Below, piece by piece: positions 8,363-16,818 of a stretch of 64,000 nt of DNA. A program made the position numbers and the translations under genes. Each line of letters opens with the position of its first letter. The stretch's first letter is position 1. The notes beneath the pieces are model-generated. The model saw nothing but the letters and a program-made list of their open reading frames with translations, searched no databases and was not told the origin of the DNA. The stretch comes from Limimaricola hongkongensis DSM 17492 (GTDB lineage Bacteria; Pseudomonadota; Alphaproteobacteria; Rhodobacterales; Rhodobacteraceae): the NCBI RefSeq assembly GCF_000600975.2, contig NZ_KK088650.1:620001-684000 (forward strand), read 5' to 3'.

Positions 8363-8851
8363 ATGTTCAAGGCCTTGAAACCCGCCCTGACCGCCCTCTT
8401 CGTGCTGGCCGCGCCGGGTCTCGCGGCGGCACAACCGGACGGGATCGCCCTGACGCTCAGCAGCCCCGAATTGGGGGTGACGTCGCTCGATCTTGCGGCG
8501 CTCGACGCCATGCCGCAGGAAAGCTTCGTCACCGGCACGATCTGGACCGATGGCGACGCGCAGTTCTCGGGCGTGCCGCTGGCGGCGCTGCTCGACCGGA
8601 TGGGGGTCGACCCCGAGGCCGGCACGGTGGAGCTGGTGGCGCTCAACGACTACCGGATCGAGATCCCGATCGACGAGATCGACGATACCGCGCCGATCGT
8701 GGCGACGCGGGTGAACGGCGCGGTGATGCCGGTGCGCGAAAAGGGGCCCTACTGGGTGGTCTATCCCTATGATCTCGCGCCGCGCTACCGCACCGAGACG
8801 ACCTTCGCGCGCAGCATCTGGCAGTTGGCGCAGGTGAACGTCGCGGACTGA
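8363..8851 (+). CDS. exported molybdopterin-binding-fold oxidoreductase-like protein
   Basis: 162 residues with a cleavable signal peptide (MFKALKPALTALFVLAAPGLAAA). The mature part resembles the oxidoreductase molybdopterin-binding domain: FSGVPLAALLDRMGV (about 74-88), ALNDYRIEIPIDEI and REKGPYWVVYPYD. The domain stands alone without heme or dimerisation domains, and the cysteine that ligates Mo in sulfite-oxidase proteins is absent. Catalysis is therefore doubtful; such proteins may act as periplasmic binding or sensing proteins. The 272-nt divergent gap separates it from the response regulator, so the two-component system could control it (inference). Confidence 0.7.
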   Translation: MFKALKPALTALFVLAAPGLAAAQPDGIALTLSSPELGVTSLDLAALDAMPQESFVTGTIWTDGDAQFSGVPLAALLDRMGVDPEAGTVELVALNDYRIEIPIDEIDDTAPIVATRVNGAVMPVREKGPYWVVYPYDLAPRYRTETTFARSIWQLAQVNVAD

Positions 8852-8979
8852 ACCCGCCGGGCTGCGCGGGCGGCCGTGGGGGAGGGCGTCGGGCCAACCG
8901 GCCGGGACCGCCTTTCGCGTGGTTGCGCCGACGCCGGGCTAAGGGCATCTTCGCGCCGAATCGGCCCGGGAGGACGCCC

Positions 8980-10311
8980 ATGACCCATCTTCTCCATCGC
9001 TCCACGCGTATCCAGCCGCGCCGCGCCGTCGCGGCGCAGGGGCTCACCATCACCGACAGCGAGGGGCGCGATTACATCGACGCCTGCGGCGGTGCCGCCG
9101 TCTCCTGTCTCGGCCATGGCCACCCGGAGGTGATCGCGGCGCTGCACCGGCAGGCCGACACGGTTGCCTATGCGCATACCGGCTTCTTCACCACCGAGGC
9201 CGCCGAGGCGCTGGGCGACCGGCTGGTGGCCGACGCGCCCGACGGGATCGGCCATGCCTATCTCGTCTCGGGCGGCTCCGAGGCGGTCGAGGCGGCGCTC
9301 AAGCTCGCGCGGCAATACGCGACCGAGCGCGGCGAAGATGGCCGCCGCCACGTGATCGCCCGGCGCCAGAGCTACCACGGCAACACGCTGGGCGCGCTGG
9401 CGGCGGGCGGCAATGAATGGCGCCGGGCGCAGTTCAGGCCGCTCCTGATGGAGACGCATCACATCGCGCCCTGCTTTGCCTATCGCGAGCAGGAAGAGGG
9501 CGAGAGCGAGGCGGAGTATGCCGCCCGCGCGGCGGGCGAGCTGGAGGCCAAGATCCGGGAACTCGGCCCCGAAAGCGTCCTGGCCTTCGTGGCCGAGCCG
9601 GTGGTCGGCGCCACGGCGGGGGCGGTGCCGCCGGTGGGCGATTACTTCAAGCGGATCCGCGAGATCTGCGACCGGCACGGGGTGCTCCTGATCCTCGACG
9701 AGGTGATGTGCGGCATGGGCCGGACCGGCACGCTGCATGCCTGCGAGCAGGAGGGCATCGCGCCCGACCTGATGACCGTGGCCAAGGGGCTTGGCGGCGG
9801 CTACCAGCCGATCGGCGCGGTGCTGCTGAGCCAGAAGATCTTCGACGCGATCTCCGGCGGCTCGGGCTTCTTCCAGCATGGCCATACCTATATGGGCCAC
9901 CCGATGGCGGCGGCGGCGGCCTTGGCGGTGCAGGAAGTGATCGCGCGCGACGATCTGCTCGCCAATGTGCGCGAGATGGGCGGGCATCTGCGCGACCGGC
10001 TGACCGAAGGCTTTGGCGCCCATCCGCATGTCGGTGACATCCGGGGGCGGGGGCTGTTCCAGGCGATCGAGCTGGTGGCCGACCGCGAGACCAAGGCGCC
10101 GTTCGATCCCGGCCTGAAGCTGCACGCCCGGATCAAGGCGGCGGCGATGGAAGAGGGGCTCATGGTCTACCCGATGGGCGGCACGATCGACGGGGTGCGC
10201 GGCGATCACGTGCTTCTGGCCCCGCCCTTCATCGTCGAGCGCGCCGATATCGACCGCATCGTCGCGCGGCTGGGCCGCGCCGTGGACCATGCGCTCGGAG
10301 AGATCGCATGA
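8980..10311 (+). CDS. class III pyridoxal-phosphate aminotransferase
   Basis: 443 residues from ATG 8980. It is a fold-type I PLP enzyme of the omega-amino acid/aspartate aminotransferase family. Motifs include SGGSEAVEAALKLARQY (about 93-109), RQSYHGNT, LILDEVMCGMGRTG (about 238-251) and the Schiff-base lysine in TVAKGLGGGYQP. It probably moves an amino group from an omega-amino acid or diamine to a keto acid; the substrate is not visible. Its stop overlaps the next start (ATGA), so it is coupled to the CMD-family protein, and a TAXI TRAP system follows that may import its substrate. Confidence 0.9.
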   Translation: MTHLLHRSTRIQPRRAVAAQGLTITDSEGRDYIDACGGAAVSCLGHGHPEVIAALHRQADTVAYAHTGFFTTEAAEALGDRLVADAPDGIGHAYLVSGGSEAVEAALKLARQYATERGEDGRRHVIARRQSYHGNTLGALAAGGNEWRRAQFRPLLMETHHIAPCFAYREQEEGESEAEYAARAAGELEAKIRELGPESVLAFVAEPVVGATAGAVPPVGDYFKRIREICDRHGVLLILDEVMCGMGRTGTLHACEQEGIAPDLMTVAKGLGGGYQPIGAVLLSQKIFDAISGGSGFFQHGHTYMGHPMAAAAALAVQEVIARDDLLANVREMGGHLRDRLTEGFGAHPHVGDIRGRGLFQAIELVADRETKAPFDPGLKLHARIKAAAMEEGLMVYPMGGTIDGVRGDHVLLAPPFIVERADIDRIVARLGRAVDHALGEIA

Positions 10312-10850
10312 GCGATCTCGTCCCCCTGAGCGATGCCGACTGGCCCGGCGGCATCGCCGACATGCTGCCCGGCTTTGCCGGCCGGCTCGATATCTACCGC
10401 GTCATGGCGCATCACCCGCGGCTTTTGCGCGCGTGGTCCGACCTGCGCCAGCACGTGGTGGTCGACACCACGCTCGGGCTGGAGCGCAGCGAGGTGGTGA
10501 TCCTGCGCACCGGGGTCCGGCACGGCTCGGATTACGAATGGGGCCACCATGTCAGCCGCGCGCGCAAGCTCGGCATGGCCGAGGCGCGCATCGCCTCGAT
10601 CAAGGGCCCGCTGGAGGAGATGACGCCGGAGGACGCGACCCTCGCGGGGGCGGTGGACGCGCTGCTGGAGCGCTCGCGCCTTACGCCCGCGCAGCAGGCC
10701 GGGGTGGAGGCGCTGGTCGGGCGCGAGGGGATGTTCGACCTGATGGCGACGGTCGGGTTCTACACGGTGCTGGCCTTCATCGCCAACAGCGCGGGATTGA
10801 CGCTCGACGCCAACATCCGGGCCGAATTGGAGAAAACGCCCGCGCCGTAA
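10308..10850 (+). CDS. carboxymuconolactone decarboxylase-family protein
   Basis: 180 residues. It belongs to the AhpD/CMD alpha-helical fold, with the family core at SEVVILRTGVRHGSDYEWGHHVSRARKLG (about 62-90). The position usually holding the AhpD redox cysteines is SDYEWGHH, so a thiol peroxidase role is unlikely and it is closer to the CMD type. It is translationally coupled to the aminotransferase, which suggests that both act on one substrate. Its exact reaction cannot be read. Confidence 0.8.
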   Translation: MSDLVPLSDADWPGGIADMLPGFAGRLDIYRVMAHHPRLLRAWSDLRQHVVVDTTLGLERSEVVILRTGVRHGSDYEWGHHVSRARKLGMAEARIASIKGPLEEMTPEDATLAGAVDALLERSRLTPAQQAGVEALVGREGMFDLMATVGFYTVLAFIANSAGLTLDANIRAELEKTPAP

Positions 10851-10959
10851 CCTGTTGACAGCGACAGGCTGTTGACTTTCACGGGAGGGGCCGCAGGCTT
10901 AGGCGGACCAATCGCCAAGGCGACCAACGAAAATCAAGAGACCAATAGGGAGAGAGCCC
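10851..10959 (+). promoter_or_regulatory. candidate control region ahead of the TAXI binding protein
   Basis: The 109-nt gap holds a direct repeat TGTTGAC (10853-10859 and 10870-10876, 17 nt apart). It also has an inverted repeat CCTGT/ACAGG (10851-10855 and 10864-10868). Each repeat carries a TTGAC that could act as a -35 element. This may give the binding protein its own promoter, but the evidence is pattern only. Confidence 0.35.
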
Positions 10960-11928
10960 ATGAAACAGTATCTCGTCGGAGCCGCGACCGCGCTGACGCT
11001 CGCCGCGGGTGGCGCTGCCGCGCAGGACGGCCAGAAATTCATCTCGATCGGCACCGGTGGCGTCACCGGCGTCTATTACCCGACCGGCGGCGCGATCTGC
11101 CGCCTGGTGAACCGTGGCCGCGCCGATCACGGCATCCGCTGCGGCGTCGAATCGACCGGCGGGTCGGTCTACAACATCAACGCCGTGCGCTCGGGCGAGC
11201 TCGAATTCGGCGTGGCCCAGTCCGACTGGCAGTTCCACGCGATCGAAGGCACCTCGCAGTTCGAGGAGCAGGGCGCGTTCGAAGATCTGCGCGCGGTGTT
11301 CTCGGTCCATCCCGAGCCCTTCACCGTCGTCGCCCGCGCCGATGCCGGCATCGAGACCTTCGAGGATCTCAAGGGCAAGCGCGTCAATGTCGGCAACCCC
11401 GGCTCGGGCCAGCGCGGCACCATGGAGGTGCTGATGGGCGCCATGGGCTGGACCATGGACGACTTCCAGCTCACCTCCGAGCTGCAGGCCGCCGAGCAGA
11501 GCCAGGCGCTGTGCGACAACAACATCGACGCGATGGTCTACACCGTCGGCCACCCCTCGGGCTCGATCCAGGAGGCGACCACCGCCTGCGACGCGGTGCT
11601 GGTGGAGGTTTCGGGCGAGGCCGTCGACACGCTGGTCGGGGAAAACCCCTACTACCGCACCGCCACCATCCCGGGCGGCATGTATCGCGGCAATGACGAG
11701 GACACCGCGACCTTCGGCGTCGGCGCGACCTTCGTCTCCTCGGCCACCGTGCCCGACGACGTGGTCTACGAGACCGTGAAGGCGGTGTTCGAGAACTTCG
11801 ACCAGTTCAAGGGCCTGCACCCGGCCTTCGCGAACCTGACCAAGGAAGAGATGGTCGCCGATGGTCTCTCCGCGCCGCTGCATGCGGGCGCCGAGAAATA
11901 CTACCGCGAGGCCGGCCTGCTCGAATGA
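10960..11928 (+). CDS. TRAP transporter solute-binding protein, TAXI family
   Basis: 322 residues with a signal peptide ending near residue 20 (GGAAAQDG). The TAXI-type start [25 protein letters not shown] follows directly, with [16 protein letters not shown] and GSGQRGT after it. It captures a substrate in the periplasm and delivers it to the fused membrane permease downstream. TAXI proteins often bind glutamate/glutamine or other carboxylates; here the ligand is unknown. Its RBS (AGGGAGAGAG) is strong, and a hairpin region separates it from the permease. Confidence 0.92.
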   Translation: MKQYLVGAATALTLAAGGAAAQDGQKFISIGTGGVTGVYYPTGGAICRLVNRGRADHGIRCGVESTGGSVYNINAVRSGELEFGVAQSDWQFHAIEGTSQFEEQGAFEDLRAVFSVHPEPFTVVARADAGIETFEDLKGKRVNVGNPGSGQRGTMEVLMGAMGWTMDDFQLTSELQAAEQSQALCDNNIDAMVYTVGHPSGSIQEATTACDAVLVEVSGEAVDTLVGENPYYRTATIPGGMYRGNDEDTATFGVGATFVSSATVPDDVVYETVKAVFENFDQFKGLHPAFANLTKEEMVADGLSAPLHAGAEKYYREAGLLE

Positions 11929-11952
11929 GCGGCGCGTCACGCTGAATGACCT

Positions 11953-12006
11953 GCCGGGGCGTATCATCGCGCGCCCCGGCCTTGGCCGTCCGGGGGGCGG
12001 TTTTTT
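11953..12006 (+). terminator. intra-operon hairpin/attenuator between TAXI binding protein and permease
   Basis: A 9-bp stem (GCCGGGGCG 11953-11961 with CGCCCCGGC 11972-11980) is followed by a second possible pairing. In that pairing 11972-11979 meets CCGGGGGGCG (11990-11999), just before TTTTTT at 12001-12006. The two structures exclude each other. Partial termination here would give more binding protein than permease. Confidence 0.55.
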
Positions 12007-12036
12007 CTGTTTCATCGATTGAGGGGGACGCGTCCG

Positions 12037-14679
12037 ATGGCCGACCAGCGCGAGGACCGGGATGACCGGCAATATTCGGATGACGATCTTCAGGACCTCG
12101 TCACGAGCACGGATTCGGGCGCCCGCGCGCCGGTGAACCGGGCCACCGCGACGCTGATCGCGGTCACCGCGCTCACATGGTCGCTGTTCCAGCTCTGGAT
12201 CGCGCAGCCGCAGCTGTGGTTCGGCGCCTACCTGCCGGTGCTCAACTCCTCGCAGACGCGGCCCATCCACCTGATGTTCGCGATCTTTCTCGCCTTTCTC
12301 GCCTATCCGGCCTTCAAGTCGAGCCCGCGCGACCGCATTCCGCTGATCGACTGGGGGCTCGCGCTCGTCGGTGCCTTCTGCGCCTTCTACGTCTTCTGGT
12401 TTTCCGACCACCTGGCCATGACCGCGCGCTCGGGCCTGCCGACGCAGGTGCAGGTGATCATCGGCTCGGTCGGCCTCGTGGTGCTGCTCGAAGCCTCGCG
12501 CCGGGCGCTGGGACCGGCGCTGACCATCGTCGGCTCGCTGTTTCTCGCCTATGCCTATTTCGGGACCGGCTGGCTGATCCCCGACCTGGTCGAGCATGAA
12601 GGGCTCTCCTTCACCTCGCTGATCAATGCGCAGTGGCTGGATACGGCGGGCGTCTTCGGCATCCCGCTCGGCGTCTCCACCGCCTTCGTGTTCCTGTTCG
12701 TGCTGTTCGGCTCGCTCTTGGACAAGGCAGGCGCGGGCAACTACTTCATCCAGCTCGCCTTCGCGGGGCTGGGCCACCTGCGCGGCGGCCCGGCCAAGGC
12801 GGCCGTGGTCGGCTCGGCCATGACCGGTCTCATCTCCGGCTCCTCGATCGCCAACGTGGTCACCACCGGCACCTTCACCATCCCGCTGATGAAGCGGGTG
12901 GGCTTCTCGCGCGAGCAGGCGGGCGCGGTCGAGGTGGCCTCCTCGGTCAACGGCCAGATCATGCCCCCGGTGATGGGCGCCGCCGCCTTCCTGATGGTCG
13001 AGTTCATCGGCATTTCCTATATCGAGGTGATCAAGCACGCCTTCATCCCGGCGGTGATCTCCTACATCGCGCTGGTCTACATCGTGCACCTGGAGGCGCT
13101 GAAACGCGGCATGCCGGCGCTTGGCGAAAGCAAGAGCTTCGCGGGAATGATCGTGAAATTCGCGATCGGCTTCGTCGTGGCCGGCGTCGCCTTCACCGCG
13201 CTGATCTATGGCGTCGACGCGCTTGAGGCAGCGCTGCCCTCGCTCACCGCGCCGATCATGATGCTGGTGCTGGCGGCGGTCTATCTGGGGCTGCTGCGGG
13301 TCGCGGCGAAACGCCCCGACCTGGCGCTGGACGACCCCTCCGACGAGGAGATCAGGCTGCCCACCGTGGGGGAGGTCTATGCGACCGGGCTGCATTACGT
13401 GCTGCCGATCCTGGTGCTGGTCTGGTTCCTGATGGTGGAGCGGCAGAGCCCGGCCAAGTCGGCCTTCTATGCGACCTGCCTGATGCTGATCATCATCGTC
13501 ACCCAGCGTCCGCTCAAGGCACTGTTCCGCGGGCAGGGCGGCGAGATCGCGCATGAATTCGGCGCGGGCTTTCACGACCTGCGCGACGGCCTGATCGCGG
13601 GCGCGCGCAACATGATCGGCATCGGCGTCGCCACCGCGGCCGCCGGCATCATCGTCGCCACCGTCACCAAGACCCCGATCGGCACCGAGCTTGCCGGTCT
13701 CGTCGAACAGCTGTCGGGCGGCATCCTGATCCTGATGCTGGTCTTCGTCGGGCTGTTCTCGCTGATCCTCGGCATGGGGCTGCCGACCACCGCGAACTAC
13801 ATCGTGGTGTCGTCGCTGATGGCCTCGGTCGTGGTCAATCTCGGCGCGCAGGAGGGGCTGATCGTGCCGCTGATCGCGGCGCATCTGTTCGTGTTCTACT
13901 TCGGCATCATGGCCGACGTGACGCCGCCCGTGGGTCTTGCGAGCTTCGCCGCCGCCGCCGTGTCGGGCGGCGATCCGATCAAGACCGGCTTCACCGCCTT
14001 CTTCTACTCCCTGCGCACCGTCGCGCTGCCGTTCCTGTTCATCTACAACCCGGCGCTGATCCTGTACGGGATCGATCTCGGGACGTGGTTCGGCATCGGT
14101 CAGGCGGCGTTCATCTTCGTGGTGGCGACGATCGCGATGCTGCTCTTTGCCGCCGCGACGCAGGGCTATTTCCTCGCGCCGTCGAAGATCCACGAATCCG
14201 CGGCGCTTCTGGTGGTGGCCTTCACGCTGTTCGTGCCGGGCTTCTGGCTGAACCAGATCCAGAGCCCGTTCCAGACCTACCAGCCCGCCGAGTTCGAGAC
14301 CGCCGTGGCCGAGGCCGATCCGGGCGACCGGCTGCGGCTCAGGATCGAGGGGCCGGACTTCAATTCGGGCGAGATCACCGAGACGACGCTGGTCATGGAC
14401 ATCACGGGCGATGGCGGCGCCGCCGAGCGGATCGACGCGTCGGGGCTGCTGCTGTTCCCCGAAGACGGCGTGGTGCGGCTCGACGAGCCGATGTTCGGCA
14501 CGCCCGCGGCCGAAAAGCTGGCCGATTTCGACTTCTACGCCGACGCGCCGGTGCAGATCGCGCAGGTGCAGGCCCCGCGCGAGCGGATCAGCAAGTACGT
14601 GTTCTACATCCCGGCGCTTCTGTTGCTGGGGGTCGTGGTGCTGCTGCAACGCCGCCGCCAGACCGTTCCGGCCTTCTGA
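12037..14679 (+). CDS. fused TRAP transporter permease (TAXI-type, small plus large subunit)
   Basis: 880 residues from ATG 12037. The N-terminal ~200 residues hold the small-subunit helices. The large DctM-like part has the family motifs GSAMTGLISGSSIANVVTTGTFTIPLMKR (near residue 265) and GLPTTANYIVVSSLMA (near 585). After the last transporter helices, a soluble stretch (about 745-860, strand-rich, as in the DUF3394 tails of this family) ends in one more membrane helix. It works with the TAXI binding protein upstream in Na+-driven uptake. A bidirectional hairpin follows. Confidence 0.92.
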   Translation: MADQREDRDDRQYSDDDLQDLVTSTDSGARAPVNRATATLIAVTALTWSLFQLWIAQPQLWFGAYLPVLNSSQTRPIHLMFAIFLAFLAYPAFKSSPRDRIPLIDWGLALVGAFCAFYVFWFSDHLAMTARSGLPTQVQVIIGSVGLVVLLEASRRALGPALTIVGSLFLAYAYFGTGWLIPDLVEHEGLSFTSLINAQWLDTAGVFGIPLGVSTAFVFLFVLFGSLLDKAGAGNYFIQLAFAGLGHLRGGPAKAAVVGSAMTGLISGSSIANVVTTGTFTIPLMKRVGFSREQAGAVEVASSVNGQIMPPVMGAAAFLMVEFIGISYIEVIKHAFIPAVISYIALVYIVHLEALKRGMPALGESKSFAGMIVKFAIGFVVAGVAFTALIYGVDALEAALPSLTAPIMMLVLAAVYLGLLRVAAKRPDLALDDPSDEEIRLPTVGEVYATGLHYVLPILVLVWFLMVERQSPAKSAFYATCLMLIIIVTQRPLKALFRGQGGEIAHEFGAGFHDLRDGLIAGARNMIGIGVATAAAGIIVATVTKTPIGTELAGLVEQLSGGILILMLVFVGLFSLILGMGLPTTANYIVVSSLMASVVVNLGAQEGLIVPLIAAHLFVFYFGIMADVTPPVGLASFAAAAVSGGDPIKTGFTAFFYSLRTVALPFLFIYNPALILYGIDLGTWFGIGQAAFIFVVATIAMLLFAAATQGYFLAPSKIHESAALLVVAFTLFVPGFWLNQIQSPFQTYQPAEFETAVAEADPGDRLRLRIEGPDFNSGEITETTLVMDITGDGGAAERIDASGLLLFPEDGVVRLDEPMFGTPAAEKLADFDFYADAPVQIAQVQAPRERISKYVFYIPALLLLGVVVLLQRRRQTVPAF

Positions 14680-14684
14680 ACCGA

Positions 14685-14712
14685 TCCCGGGCGCGGCAGA
14701 CCGCGCCCGGGA
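14685..14712. terminator. bidirectional terminator hairpin
   Basis: A perfect 12-bp stem (TCCCGGGCGCGG 14685-14696, CCGCGCCCGGGA 14701-14712) with the 4-nt loop CAGA. It lies between the convergent TRAP permease and DedA-LssY genes, where a shared terminator is expected. No long U-run is present on either side. Confidence 0.65.
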
Positions 14713-14728
14713 CGCCCGACCCGCGGGG

Positions 14729-16054
14729 TCAGCCTTGCGTGCCCGCCGCCTGTGGGCCGCCTTGCGCGCAGATCCGTTCGAAGCCGGGGGTGCCCGGCGC
14801 CTGCAGCGCCGCGAGACGGCCATCGCTTTCGAACTGGCTTTCGGTCTCGACCGGCGCGCGCGGCCCCACAAGGTGCCAGCGCGCCCCGGTCACGGCCCGG
14901 CCGATCGCCTCGGCCTCGCGGTTGCGCGCGGAGTCGATGAGGGGAAACAGGTCATAGGCCAGCACCGGCACCCGCCCCGACAGGCGCAGCGTCACCGCGT
15001 CGATCCGGCCGACCGACCCCAGATAGAGCGATGGCGCGCCGTCGGGCATCGCGACCGGCCACAGCCGCAGCTGGGTGCGCGGCACCGTGCCGCGCGCCTT
15101 TTGCCAGGCCATGTCGGTGGCGATGCCGTCGAGCAGGATGGACGAGGCGGGGGGCAGGCCCTCGAAGGTCAGCTTCAGCACCTCGACCGCGTCGAGATCG
15201 TCGCCCGCATAGGTGCGGTTGCGCAGCCAGCCCAGCGCGCGCAGCAGCGTCGCCGGGTCGTCGAAGCCGATCAGCGCGAGATTCACGGGCTGCGCGGCAT
15301 GCAGCGGCGTGTCGCCGGTGCGCGCCACCAGCGTCTCATCCAGCGCGCGGCAGGCCAGCGACAGCGGCAGCGGCGCGACCCGGTTGGCCGCCTGCGCCCG
15401 CCCGGTGAGCGAGCCGAGATTGACCGCGACGAACATCGCCAGCGCCAAAAGCCCGGCATAGGCCACGCGCAGCGGCAGCGCATGCCGCGCCCGGCGCAGG
15501 ATCAGCGCGGTGCCCACCAGCAGCATCAGCGCCAGCCCGATCGACACCCAGTAGGGGCCGAGCCAGACCAGCAGCGGCTCTTCGGGCTGCAGCCCGAGCG
15601 CGGCGAGGCCGCGCGCCGACACATAGCCGATGGCCACGTATTGCGACACGGCCAGCACCGCGCCCAGCCCCGAGACCACGACATAGGTGCGCGGCCGCAT
15701 GCCCCAGGCCCCGGCCAGCACCTGGCTCAGCGTGGCGATGGGCCAGATCAGCTGCGCGATCACCACGAAGGGCGCGCCGCGCCGCTCGAACAGGCTCTGG
15801 GCGCGGTGCATGGCGGCGGGGGCGGCGTTCATCCGTGCCAGCACCCGCGCCCCGGCGGTGCGGCCAAGCCAGAACGAGCCCTGCGCGCCGATCCACGCGC
15901 CCAGCATGCAGGCCAGGATCGAGGTCCATCCACCATCGGGGATCTGCGTGCCGAGATAGACATAGACCGGCTCGGTGGGCACGAAGACGCTGATCACCGG
16001 CAGCTGGTTGATCATCGTCGCCAGCAACAGCGCCGGTATGCCCCAGGACATCAT
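14729..16054 (-). CDS. DedA-like membrane protein with LssY C-terminal domain
   Basis: 441 residues from the first of two adjacent ATGs (16054), with AGGGG upstream. The N-terminal ~190 residues resemble DedA/VTT membrane proteins (PTEPVYVYLGTQIPDGG, GAWIGAQGSFWLGRTAG). Two to three further helices follow. The C-terminal ~180 residues match the soluble LssY-type domain (FEGLPPASSILLDG, LYLGSVGR). LssY was first described beside the Legionella type I secretion genes; the domain's function is unknown. DedA proteins move lipids such as undecaprenyl phosphate across membranes. A membrane lipid role is plausible but inferred. Confidence 0.75.
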   Translation of the reverse strand: MMSWGIPALLLATMINQLPVISVFVPTEPVYVYLGTQIPDGGWTSILACMLGAWIGAQGSFWLGRTAGARVLARMNAAPAAMHRAQSLFERRGAPFVVIAQLIWPIATLSQVLAGAWGMRPRTYVVVSGLGAVLAVSQYVAIGYVSARGLAALGLQPEEPLLVWLGPYWVSIGLALMLLVGTALILRRARHALPLRVAYAGLLALAMFVAVNLGSLTGRAQAANRVAPLPLSLACRALDETLVARTGDTPLHAAQPVNLALIGFDDPATLLRALGWLRNRTYAGDDLDAVEVLKLTFEGLPPASSILLDGIATDMAWQKARGTVPRTQLRLWPVAMPDGAPSLYLGSVGRIDAVTLRLSGRVPVLAYDLFPLIDSARNREAEAIGRAVTGARWHLVGPRAPVETESQFESDGRLAALQAPGTPGFERICAQGGPQAAGTQG

Positions 16055-16308
16055 GCAGTGACCCCTTTTCCGTGTCGCGCGACGGCATCGCGTCACCGAA
16101 TGGATCTCTACAATCTCGGCGCGGCGCGCGCATCCCCCGCGCGGGGGCGGGCGGCGGAACGGTGCAGGCTTGCACAGGTCGGGGCGGCAGAAGACGGGGC
16201 TGCGGCATCGTCCGCGCCCGCGAAACCGGTGCCGTGACGATTGTAACGCCATGCAATAGACTGTATTTTGCCGACAAATCAGCGATGAATTGATGATAAG
16301 GATACGAC

Positions 16309-16818
16309 ATGTCGGAAAAACGCCGGATCGTTTCGTCGCGCCATCTCGCCGAAGGCGAGGGATGGGAGACCTCCGAGGTCGAATATGGCCTGATCATCGC
16401 CTACAACGCGTTTCACCGCTGGATGACGCGCTGCATGGCCGCCGCGGGCAACAGCGACCTGACGCCGCTCGAGATCCTCGTGCTGCACAACGTCAATCAC
16501 CGCGGCAAGGACAAGCGGCTCGGCGATATCTGCTTCCTGCTCAACATCGAGGACAGCCACACCGTCAACTACGCGCTGAAAAAGCTGGTGCGGATGGAGC
16601 TGATCTCCTCCGAGAAGCGCGGCAAGGAGGTGTTCTACCGCACCTCCCCGGCCGGGCAGGCGCTGTGCGAGGCGTATCGGACGGTGCGGCAGCGCTGCCT
16701 GATCGACGGCATGAGCAATTTCGACCTGAGCGGAGACGAGCTGCGCGAGATCGCCTCCAGCCTGCGGTCGTTGTCGGGGCAGTACGACCAGGCCAGCCGC
16801 GCCGCCGCCTCGCTCTAG
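16309..16818 (+). CDS. MarR-like winged-helix transcriptional regulator
   Basis: 169 residues from ATG 16309. Its fold is a winged helix-turn-helix (core about 45-115: LTPLEILVLHNVNHRGKDKRLGDICFLLNIEDSHTVNYALKKL) followed by an acidic C-terminal helix. It lies next to, and convergent with, the TRAP/hydantoinase cluster, so it is a good candidate for that cluster's repressor and for binding the inverted repeat at 19725-19747. Its TAG stop overlaps the stop of dctM in CTAG. Confidence 0.82.
   Translation: MSEKRRIVSSRHLAEGEGWETSEVEYGLIIAYNAFHRWMTRCMAAAGNSDLTPLEILVLHNVNHRGKDKRLGDICFLLNIEDSHTVNYALKKLVRMELISSEKRGKEVFYRTSPAGQALCEAYRTVRQRCLIDGMSNFDLSGDELREIASSLRSLSGQYDQASRAAASL

Noticed and set aside
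8363-8851. Functional sulfite oxidase-type enzyme
   Set aside because: The Mo-ligand cysteine and the dimerisation domain are absent, so only the fold is claimed.
10879-14871. 1330-codon minus-strand frame opposite the TAXI TRAP genes
   Set aside because: A low-complexity shadow (rich in D, H, Q, R) of the real plus-strand TRAP genes, as expected at high GC.
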